DNA of 64,000 bases from Sphingomicrobium sp. (GTDB lineage: Bacteria > Pseudomonadota > Alphaproteobacteria > Sphingomonadales > Sphingomonadaceae). Of the stretch, positions 36,775 through 43,713 are shown one piece after another. Within the stretch, counting starts at the first letter, position 1, and the number at the start of each line of letters is the position of its first letter. The stretch is from NCBI GenBank assembly GCA_036563485.1, contig DATCMI010000001.1, positions 828,938 to 892,937 of the forward strand. The letters are read 5' to 3'. The notes below the pieces were generated by a model, which searched no databases, was not told where the DNA came from, and was given only the letters and a program-made list of their open reading frames with translations. Position numbers and translations under genes: made by a program.

Positions 36775-38154
36775 ATGACCCACAGCTTCAATCGCACCAT
36801 CCTTCGCGAATATGACATTCGCGGAATCGTCGGAGACACGCTGAACGAGGCCGACGCCTACGCGCTCGGCCGCACCTATGCGGCGATCGCCACTGACGAA
36901 GGCGCCAAGCGCATCGCCGTCGGCCGCGACGGCCGCACCCACAGCGGCATGCTCGAAATGGCGCTGATCCGCGGCCTCAATGAAGGCGGGATCGATGTCA
37001 TCCAGGTCGGCATGGGCCCTTCGCCGATGCTCTACTTCGCGACTTATTATCTCGACGTCGACGGCGGCATTCAGGTGACGGGAAGCCACAACCCGTCCGA
37101 CTACAACGGGTTCAAGATGCTGCTGAAAAGCCGCTCGGTTTTCGGCGAGGAGATCCAGGGCATCGGCGAGCGCGCCCGGCTCGGCCGCTGGTCCGACGGC
37201 AAGGGCGGGGTCGAGGAGGTCGACGTCCGCGCCGCTTATGTCGACCGGCTGCTCGAAGGCTTTTCCGGCAATCCGTTCCGCATCGGCTGGGACGCGGGCA
37301 ATGGCGCCGCGGGGCCGATCCTCGACATGCTGGTCAGCCGCCTGCCGGGCCAGCATTTCACGCTCTACACCGATGTCGACGGCACCTTCCCCAACCACCA
37401 CCCCGATCCAACCGTCGAAAAGAACCTCGCCGACCTGAAGGAACTCGTCGCCCGCGAGCAGTGCGACTTCGGCATCGCCTTCGACGGCGACGGCGACCGG
37501 ATCGGCGCGGTGGACGGCAAGGGCCGCGTCGTCTGGGGCGACCAGCTTCTCGCCATCCTCGCCGAAGCGGTGCTCCGCGAGGAGCCGGGCAGCACGATCA
37601 TTGCCGACGTGAAGGCGAGCCAGGTGCTGTTCGACCGGGTCGCGGAGCTCGGCGGCAACCCGCTCATGTGGAAGACCGGGCACAGCCTCATCAAGTCGAA
37701 GATGAAGGAAACCGGCGCGCCGCTCGCCGGCGAAATGAGCGGACACATCTTCTTCAAGCATCGCTGGTACGGCTTCGACGACGCCCTCTACGCCGCGGTC
37801 CGCTTGATCGAAGCGGTGTCGCAGTCGGGCAAGAGCCTGACCGAGTTGATGGACGCCATGCCGCAGACCAGCAGCACGCCAGAACTGCGCTTCCAGGTCG
37901 ACGAATCGCGCAAGTTCGCGATCATCGAGGAAGTGCGCGACCGGCTGTCGGCGGACGGCGCCAAAGTGGACGCCACCGACGGTGTCCGCGTCAGCACCGG
38001 CGACGGCTGGTGGCTCCTTCGCGCGTCGAACACGCAGGACGTGCTGGTCGCCCGGGCCGAAGCGGCCGAGCAGGCGGGCCTCGAGCGGCTCGTTGGCCAA
38101 ATCGATGAGCAGCTAGCAAAGTCGGGGGTCGAGCGGACGGAAGCCGCCCATTGA
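36775..38154 (+). CDS. pgmG: Phosphomannomutase/phosphoglucomutase (PgmG-like)
   Basis: The enzyme interconverts 1- and 6-phosphates of mannose or glucose for polysaccharide precursors. The 459-residue protein has the phospho-serine loop VTGSHNPSDYNG (S104), the metal-binding FDGDGDRIG near 235 and the sugar loop GEMSGHIFF near 320. Sphingomonas PgmG, which feeds gellan-type synthesis, starts in the same way (THxF..LREYDIRG). I use the ATG at 36775 rather than the GTG at 36760. The stop overlaps the VOC gene start. Confidence 0.9.
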   Translation: MTHSFNRTILREYDIRGIVGDTLNEADAYALGRTYAAIATDEGAKRIAVGRDGRTHSGMLEMALIRGLNEGGIDVIQVGMGPSPMLYFATYYLDVDGGIQVTGSHNPSDYNGFKMLLKSRSVFGEEIQGIGERARLGRWSDGKGGVEEVDVRAAYVDRLLEGFSGNPFRIGWDAGNGAAGPILDMLVSRLPGQHFTLYTDVDGTFPNHHPDPTVEKNLADLKELVAREQCDFGIAFDGDGDRIGAVDGKGRVVWGDQLLAILAEAVLREEPGSTIIADVKASQVLFDRVAELGGNPLMWKTGHSLIKSKMKETGAPLAGEMSGHIFFKHRWYGFDDALYAAVRLIEAVSQSGKSLTELMDAMPQTSSTPELRFQVDESRKFAIIEEVRDRLSADGAKVDATDGVRVSTGDGWWLLRASNTQDVLVARAEAAEQAGLERLVGQIDEQLAKSGVERTEAAH

Positions 38155-38516
38155 AGGTCAACGGCTTCCCATGGGTCGGGATCGGCACTGGCGACTTCGA
38201 CCGGACGCTCGCCTTTTTCACCGACGTGCTGGGACTGAAGGTCACCTTACAAGGCGACGAGGTGGCACATCTGGCCGTAGGCGAAGGCGCCCTGCTCGAG
38301 ATCTTCGGGCCTAAACATAGAAGCAGCGAGCTGTATCGACAGCCCACCATCGCCTTCGAGGTCGAGGACTTCGAAGCGGCGCGCCAGGAGCTGATCGGGG
38401 CGGGCGTCGAACTGGTCGGCGAGGCGGGAAGCTGGAACGGCCACGCCTGGCAATGTTTCAGGAGCCCCGACGGGCACCTGTTCGAAATCAAACAGGTGCC
38501 CGCAAGAACGGAATAA
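38151..38516 (+). CDS. VOC/glyoxalase-like protein
   Basis: The 121-residue protein has the vicinal oxygen chelate fold: FPWVGIGTGDFDRTLAFFTDVLG at the start, GEGALLEIFG in the middle and FRSPDGHLFEIKQ at the end, the last motif bearing a metal-binding glutamate. It starts at TTG overlapping the pgmG stop (TTGA). Its substrate is unknown; family members include glyoxalases, dioxygenases and resistance proteins, and no context decides. A perfect inverted repeat lies in its last codons. Confidence 0.75.
   Translation: MKVNGFPWVGIGTGDFDRTLAFFTDVLGLKVTLQGDEVAHLAVGEGALLEIFGPKHRSSELYRQPTIAFEVEDFEAARQELIGAGVELVGEAGSWNGHAWQCFRSPDGHLFEIKQVPARTE
38471..38502. terminator. Inverted repeat in the 3' end of the VOC gene
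   Basis: CGGGCACCTG (38471-38480) and CAGGTGCCCG (38493-38502) are perfect ten-base inverted arms with a twelve-base loop. The repeat is inside the coding sequence, 12 bases before the stop, between two convergent genes. It may terminate one or both transcripts, though no T-run follows. Confidence 0.4.
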
Positions 38517-38523
38517 CGACGCG

Positions 38524-38919
38524 TTAGATGGCGCGCCGGTCGAACGTCTCTCCCGTCGGCGGAGGCGGGCCGATCGGCGCCGGCTCTTCCGACCGGGGAC
38601 GAAGCCGCATCTTGTCGCTTCCGCCGCCGCCGAAATTGCCGACGAACCGCTGCCGCACGTCGCGGATCATCGGCGTCTGCGAGGTGGCGAACAGCCAGCC
38701 CGCGCCGATCGCGATCAGCGCCACCGGAACCGGGTTTTCCTTCGCGATTCTCCACACCGTCTTGGCATTGTCGGCGCCATTGCCGCTGACGAGGCTGTCG
38801 ACGATGTCGCTCGGGTTCAGCTTCTCCTCGATCTTGTCGATCGTATCGCCGATAGCGTCCTGCGTGCGCTCGATGTCGCGCTCCAGCGTCTGCGGGTCCT
38901 GGTTCATATTAGCGGCCAT
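38524..38919 (-). CDS. DUF3618 membrane protein
   Basis: The 131-residue protein matches DUF3618: an N-terminal helical region (PQTLERDIERTQDAIGDTIDKIEEKLNP) followed by one hydrophobic segment (PVALIAIGAGWLFA) and a proline-rich cytoplasmic or periplasmic tail. The ATG at 38919 is the one that fits MAANMNQDP. Its start overlaps the end of the upstream holin-like gene by 11 bases; the two are commonly paired in alphaproteobacteria. The function is not known, but an envelope role is likely. Confidence 0.82.
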   Translation of the reverse strand: MAANMNQDPQTLERDIERTQDAIGDTIDKIEEKLNPSDIVDSLVSGNGADNAKTVWRIAKENPVPVALIAIGAGWLFATSQTPMIRDVRQRFVGNFGGGGSDKMRLRPRSEEPAPIGPPPPTGETFDRRAI

Positions 38920-39451
38920 TGTGCATTCCCTTTTCCTGTCCGGACATGGCCGCCGGCGCACGCTCGAGCGTGTGGCGGGTGCGGTCCATGGTGAGTGATT
39001 TCGACTGAAGCTTGCGCTTGCCGGCGGCGAACATCGCATAAGCGCCGGCGAGCGTCGCAGCCGCGACGATCATCGTCGCCAGCCACAGCGGCATCATGGT
39101 GCCCAGGGCGAACGAAATGCCCATCAGCAGCACGCCAAGCCCGCCAATGCCGACCACGCCGGCCCCGGCCATGGCGCCGATCGATTCCTTCAAGTCCGTG
39201 GTCGCGGCACGCACCTCGGACTCGACCAGCTTGGTCTGCTTTTCGGCCAAATGGCTGCCTTGGTGGACCAGGTTGCGAAGCAGGTCCGGCAGGCTCTCCT
39301 CCTCGCCTCTGATATGCTGCCGGTCGATCGGGTCATGTCTGTTTTCGAACTTGAACGCGCTACTCTCACCGGCCGCTGCTGGCCGGTTGTCGTCCGGCGC
39401 GCGCATGGGTGCTTCGGTCATGGGACCGTCGCGAACGATATCATCGCGCAT
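38909..39451 (-). CDS. Holin-X-like envelope protein (phage holin family)
   Basis: The 180-residue protein has an N-terminal hydrophilic part (1-80), a helix with KQTKLVESEVRAATTDLKES and two membrane helices (about 97-125 and 128-150), the layout of the 'phage holin family' Pfam (3_6). These proteins are chromosomal and rarely part of a phage. The ATG at 39451 is preceded by AGGAGA. It is co-transcribed with the DUF3618 gene; no lysis genes are nearby, so phage origin is not supported. Confidence 0.75.
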   Translation of the reverse strand: MRDDIVRDGPMTEAPMRAPDDNRPAAAGESSAFKFENRHDPIDRQHIRGEEESLPDLLRNLVHQGSHLAEKQTKLVESEVRAATTDLKESIGAMAGAGVVGIGGLGVLLMGISFALGTMMPLWLATMIVAAATLAGAYAMFAAGKRKLQSKSLTMDRTRHTLERAPAAMSGQEKGMHNGR

Positions 39452-39550
39452 GTCGACTCTCCTTTCGTCAGTTGCAAAAGGAACGAGCCGCAAGTGCCGT
39501 CAGTTGCGGGCGTTTCGGGTGGCCAACGACGGACCGCCCGCGTTCGGCAC

Positions 39551-40600
39551 TCAGCCGCGCGAGATCATGCCCCGGCTGGCGAGCTTCACGGCTGCTGCGA
39601 CGCAGCCCGCGAACAGCGCACCCTCGAGCGCTCCGGTCACCAGCCGTGTCGTCAGGCCGAAGCCATGATCGCCGAACAGTCCTGACATGGAGTCGAGCCG
39701 CAAGCTCGAATCCTGGAACGTATGGGCGAGCAGGTCGAGGCTCCCGGCCATCAGCGTTCCGCCAAGCAAGGGGATGACGAGCCCCGCACTGGCTCCCACG
39801 AGCGCCGAAACGGCTGCACCGCGCCGAAGCGAGATGTCGCCGCGCATTGCGTACCAGACGCCAAGCCCGACGGCGGCGCCGAGCAGCGCGCCTTCCATCC
39901 CCCCGGTGATCCCCGAAGGCGCCTCACCGAACAGCAAGTGGAAAGCGTCGATGCCGAGCAGCTTCACCAGGCCTCCGACGAACAGCCCGCCCAGCGCGCC
40001 GCCGAGGACGCTGCGGCGCCAGTCGCTCGTCCCCGCAAGCGCGATCCCGAAGCCGACTCCCGCGCCGCCCATCATCGCCACGGCGATGCTCAGGCACTGG
40101 ACAACCAGCAGGATCGACAAGGCGCCTGCCCCGGCATCCGGATGCGATGCGGCCGCAAAGCCGTAGATCAAGCCGCCGATGAATCCTGCCATCCCGCCGC
40201 CGACCGTCGCCGCGCCGCCGAGAGCGCCGACCTTCGCCCAATCTTTCGTCGAGCGCGTCGGGGTCGCGCTCGGCGCCTCAGCGGCCGGCTGGACGTCGGC
40301 AATGAAGCGGTAGCCATGCTTGGGCACCGTCTCGATGAAGCGCGGCCTCGAAACGTCGTCGCCGAGTTGCCGGCGCAAGGTCCGGATGCACTGCGTCAGC
40401 GCTTCATCCGTCACCGGCACGCCGCGCCAGACTTCGTCCATGAACCGGTCCTTGGACACCAGCCGGCCCTGCTCCCGCACCAGCAGCCCCAGCGCGTCGA
40501 GATAGCGGCTGTTCAACTCCACCGGCTGGCCATCGCGCAGCAGCTGGCGGTCGCCCGAATCCAGCACGAAATTGTCGAAACGGAAGCTCCCCGGCGTCAC
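39551..40600 (-). CDS. Winged-helix regulator with polytopic membrane domain
   Basis: The 349-residue protein has an OmpR/PhoB-type winged helix at the N-terminus (about 4-98, with DEALTQCIRTLRRQLGDD and ETVPKHGYRFIADV), as in CadC/ToxR regulators. It is followed by a glycine- and alanine-rich domain with about six to seven predicted membrane helices (130-345), not the single helix and periplasmic sensor of CadC. It starts at GTG. It is divergent from a membrane protein gene at 40686, with 85 bases between, and probably controls it. Confidence 0.78.
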   Translation of the reverse strand: MTPGSFRFDNFVLDSGDRQLLRDGQPVELNSRYLDALGLLVREQGRLVSKDRFMDEVWRGVPVTDEALTQCIRTLRRQLGDDVSRPRFIETVPKHGYRFIADVQPAAEAPSATPTRSTKDWAKVGALGGAATVGGGMAGFIGGLIYGFAAASHPDAGAGALSILLVVQCLSIAVAMMGGAGVGFGIALAGTSDWRRSVLGGALGGLFVGGLVKLLGIDAFHLLFGEAPSGITGGMEGALLGAAVGLGVWYAMRGDISLRRGAAVSALVGASAGLVIPLLGGTLMAGSLDLLAHTFQDSSLRLDSMSGLFGDHGFGLTTRLVTGALEGALFAGCVAAAVKLASRGMISRG

Positions 40601-40685
40601 TTTTCAGCAGATCCTCATCGCTTGCTCATGCCGTTCACCGGGCGCGCGCGCAAAGTGAACCCACATTCGAACTCGGAGGCAAGAC

Positions 40686-41258
40686 ATGAACGATACGATC
40701 GGAACCGGCGGAGCGCTCCGCAACATCCCCTGGCGAGTGATCGGCTGGGGCGGTGCCGTGGTCCTCTTGTCGCTCCCATTCTTCGCGATGCAGTTCACCG
40801 ACAGCGGCGTCGACTGGAGCGTCGGCGACTTCATCTTCGCCGGCGTCATGTTCGCGATCATCGGCGGGCTTCTCGAACTCGGCGTTCGCATCTCGAAGAA
40901 CTGGACATACCGCATCGCGCTTGCGCTGGCCCTGCTCGGCAGTCTGCTGACCATCTGGGTCAACCTTGCCGTCGGGATCGTCGGCAGCGAGGACAATCCG
41001 AACAACATGCTCTTCTTCATCGCCGTCCTGATGGGCGTCGGCGGGGCGATCGGCGCCAAGCTGCGGGCCGACGGCATGGCCCGTGCGTCGCTGACCACTG
41101 CTGCCGTGATGGTGATCGCCTTCCTGATCGCCGAGTTGGGGCCACGCGACGAACCGATGGTCCGCCCGGTCGTGGAAGCGGTGGGCACGTCAATCTTCGT
41201 GATGCTATTCCTCGGCTCGGCCTGGCTGTTCCGCCGCGCCGCGCGTCAGATCGCCTGA
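40686..41258 (+). CDS. Membrane protein divergent from winged-helix regulator
   Basis: The 190-residue protein has about five or six membrane helices (near 20-34, 46-64, 76-94, 108-122, 134-148, 160-182). I do not recognise a named family. The ATG follows GAGGCAAGAC. It is likely the target of the divergent winged-helix membrane regulator. The 3' end overlaps the convergent flavoprotein gene by 13 bases. Confidence 0.65.
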   Translation: MNDTIGTGGALRNIPWRVIGWGGAVVLLSLPFFAMQFTDSGVDWSVGDFIFAGVMFAIIGGLLELGVRISKNWTYRIALALALLGSLLTIWVNLAVGIVGSEDNPNNMLFFIAVLMGVGGAIGAKLRADGMARASLTTAAVMVIAFLIAELGPRDEPMVRPVVEAVGTSIFVMLFLGSAWLFRRAARQIA

Positions 41259-42433
41259 GCAGCGGCCCAGCCGCTCGCCCACGCCCACTGAAAATTGTAG
41301 CCGCCGAGCCAGCCGGTCACGTCCACCGCTTCGCCGACGGCGTAGAGGCCGGGCACCCGGCTCGCTTCCATCGTCTTTGACGACAGTCCGTCCGTGGCGA
41401 TCCCGCCGACCGTCACCTCGGCCTTGGCAAAGCCTTCGGTGCCGTTCGGCAGGAACCGCCAGTCAGAAAGGCGCCGTTCCGCTTCTTCGAGGCGTTTGTC
41501 GGGCAAGTTACCGAGGTCGCCGGCGAGCCCAAGCCGCTCAACCAGCGTATCCGCCAAGCGCGTCGGAAGCATCGTCCGAAGGACGGCGCCCAACTCTGAT
41601 CGCGGCCGAGCCCGCTTCGCGCCCATGAGCCAGCCGCTCTCCACATCGGGCAGGAAATCGACCGCAACCTCTTCTCCGGGCCTCCAGTAGGAGGAGACCT
41701 GCAGGATCGCCGGCCCGGAGAGCCCGCGGTGCGTGAACAGCGCCGCCTCGCGGAAGCTCGCGCCGCCTGCGCGGGCGACCACGTCGGTCGCGACTCCGGA
41801 CAGTTCGCGGAACAGCAGTTGGTCGCCGGCAAGCGTCAGCGGAACCAAAGCGGGCCGCGGTTCGACGACCTTCAGGCCGAACTTGCGCGCGAGGTCGTAA
41901 GCGAAGCCCGTCGCGCCAAGCTTCGGGATGGACGGGCCTCCGGTCGCAATCACCAGGGCCGGCGCCAGTGCAACGCGATTCCCCGCCGTCACCCGGAAAT
42001 GTCCGTCGGCGTGCTCCACGTCACGCACCGGCGCACCGAGCTGGAGCGTCACCCCGCCCTTCTCGCACTCCGCCAGCAGCATCGCGACGATCTGCCGCGC
42101 CGAGCCGTCGCAGAAGAGCTGCCCCAATGTCTTCTCGTGCCGGGCGATCCCGTAAGCATCGACGAGCGCGATGAAATCGGCAGCCGTGTAGCGGCCGAGC
42201 GCCGACTTCATGAAGTGCGGGTTGGCCGAGAGATAGCGGTCGGGCGCCGCGTGGATGTTGGTGAAATTGCAGCGACCGCCGCCGGAGATCAGGATCTTCT
42301 TCCCCGGCGCATCGGCATGGTCGACCAGCAGGACGCGCCGTCCGCGTTGCCCCGCCACCGCCGCGCACATCATCCCGGCGCCGCCGGCGCCGAGGATTAT
42401 CGCATCGAAGCGTTCGGGGGCGCCGGGCTGCAT
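41246..42433 (-). CDS. FAD-dependent oxidoreductase, HI0933/BaiN family
   Basis: The 395-residue protein shows the FAD fingerprint IILGAGGAGMMCA at residues 11-23, the GKKILISGGGRCNFTN motif that is diagnostic of the HI0933-like flavoproteins, and a C-terminal GYNFQWAWASG segment that closes the FAD site. Substrates of the family are poorly defined; BaiN acts on bile-acid intermediates in some bacteria, which is not implied here. It is a single gene on this strand. Confidence 0.83.
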   Translation of the reverse strand: MQPGAPERFDAIILGAGGAGMMCAAVAGQRGRRVLLVDHADAPGKKILISGGGRCNFTNIHAAPDRYLSANPHFMKSALGRYTAADFIALVDAYGIARHEKTLGQLFCDGSARQIVAMLLAECEKGGVTLQLGAPVRDVEHADGHFRVTAGNRVALAPALVIATGGPSIPKLGATGFAYDLARKFGLKVVEPRPALVPLTLAGDQLLFRELSGVATDVVARAGGASFREAALFTHRGLSGPAILQVSSYWRPGEEVAVDFLPDVESGWLMGAKRARPRSELGAVLRTMLPTRLADTLVERLGLAGDLGNLPDKRLEEAERRLSDWRFLPNGTEGFAKAEVTVGGIATDGLSSKTMEASRVPGLYAVGEAVDVTGWLGGYNFQWAWASGWAAAQAI

Positions 42434-42460
42434 CGCCGCGCTCTAGCGGCGCGCGCCCGC

Positions 42461-43459
42461 TTAATCATCCTCGTCCTCGTAACCGACGAGGTTGAGCTCG
42501 CACGCCTTGATCTGGTGGGTCATGCACCAATGCTTCAAAGCGTCTTCGCGCCCGTGCGTGATCCACACTTCGCGCGGCTTCAGCTCGCGGATGGTCGTGG
42601 TCAGCTCGTCCCAGTCGGCATGGTCGGAAATGACCAGCGGCAGCTCGACATTGCGCTGCCGAGCCCGCTGCCGGATCCGCATCCAGCCTGAGGCCATCGC
42701 CGTCACCGGATCCGGCAGCCGCCGCGACCAGCGGTCGTTGAGCTGTCCCGGCGGTGCGATCACCACATGGCCCGCCATCTCCTGCTTCGTCGCCTCGCCG
42801 GTGTGGCGGAGTTCGCCGAGCGCGACGCCATGATCAAAATAAAGCTGGTTCAGCCGCTCCAGCGCGCCGTGGACGTAGATCGGTGCGTCGTGGCCGCGCC
42901 CGCGCAGCTCCATGATAATCCGCTGCGCCTTGCCGAGCGCATAAGCGCCGACCAGCACGCACCGGCTGGGATCGGAATGGAGGCGGTGGAGCAGCCGGTC
43001 GATTTCGCTTCCCGTATCCGGATGGCGGAACACCGGCAGCCCGAACGTCGCCTCGGTGATGAAGACATCGCAGGGCACCGGCACGAACGGCGGGCAGGTC
43101 GGGTCCGGCCGCCTTTTGTAATCGCCCGACACCACGATCCGCTCGCCTTTGTACTCGAGCACGATCTGGGCCGAGCCGAGGACATGGCCGGCCGGCACGA
43201 AGCTGACCTCGACAGACCCCAAGCGGATGCTTTTGCCATAAGCGATCGGCTGTCCCGATTGCGGCCCATAGCGAACGCCCATGATCGCCAGAGTCTCGGG
43301 CGTCGCCAGCACCGCGCCGTGCCCGCCGCGCGCGTGGTCGGCATGGCCGTGCGTGACCAGCGCCTTGGCCTTGGGCTCCGACGGGTCGATCCACGCATCG
43401 GCCGGCTCGACATAGATGCCCTCCGGCTGTGCTTTGATCCAGGAACCCAATCGCGCCAT
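42461..43459 (-). CDS. Ligase-associated DNA exonuclease (MBL/beta-CASP fold)
   Basis: The 332-residue protein is a metallo-beta-lactamase-fold nuclease: VTHGHADHARGGH (HxHxDH) near residue 46, a later VVSGDYKRRPDP and a C-terminal EVWITHGREDAL. It matches the 'ligase-associated DNA exonuclease' that clusters with an ATP-dependent DNA ligase and the Lhr-type helicase. The start at 43459 (MARLGSWIKAQPEG) fits the family; a start 30 bases earlier is possible. The helicase gene is divergent, but the ligase gene itself is absent here. Confidence 0.85.
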   Translation of the reverse strand: MARLGSWIKAQPEGIYVEPADAWIDPSEPKAKALVTHGHADHARGGHGAVLATPETLAIMGVRYGPQSGQPIAYGKSIRLGSVEVSFVPAGHVLGSAQIVLEYKGERIVVSGDYKRRPDPTCPPFVPVPCDVFITEATFGLPVFRHPDTGSEIDRLLHRLHSDPSRCVLVGAYALGKAQRIIMELRGRGHDAPIYVHGALERLNQLYFDHGVALGELRHTGEATKQEMAGHVVIAPPGQLNDRWSRRLPDPVTAMASGWMRIRQRARQRNVELPLVISDHADWDELTTTIRELKPREVWITHGREDALKHWCMTHQIKACELNLVGYEDEDD

Positions 43460-43518
43460 CGGAGCGTATATAGGGCGAAGGACCGGCAAGGTTCCCGCGA
43501 AATGGAGGAAAGCGCGCG

Positions 43519-43713
43519 ATGGATCAGGCGAATTTCTGGCTGATGAGCATAATCGGGCCGGCGGTCCTGCTGATCGTCCTCATCTGGCTGGTGATGCGGT
43601 CACGGACGAACAATGCCGCCGACAAGAGGCGCGACGGCACCGCCGAGCGTGGCGCCAGCGAAGTCTACCGCAAGGAAGAGATTCGCCGCCGCGAGGGGAC
43701 CGACGACCTCTGA
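43519..43713 (+). CDS. Small single-helix membrane protein
   Basis: The 64-residue protein has one membrane helix (about 9-26, IIGPAVLLIVLIWLVM) followed by a charged tail with EEIRRREG. The function is not known. It is directly upstream of the helicase gene and its TGA overlaps the helicase start (CTGA), so it is likely real and co-translated with it. The ATG follows GGAGGAAAGCGCGCG. Confidence 0.65.
   Translation: MDQANFWLMSIIGPAVLLIVLIWLVMRSRTNNAADKRRDGTAERGASEVYRKEEIRRREGTDDL

Noticed and set aside
38909-39451. Prophage remnant suggested by the holin-type protein
   Set aside because: No endolysin, capsid, tail, integrase or attachment site is near. These holin-like proteins are common chromosomal genes.
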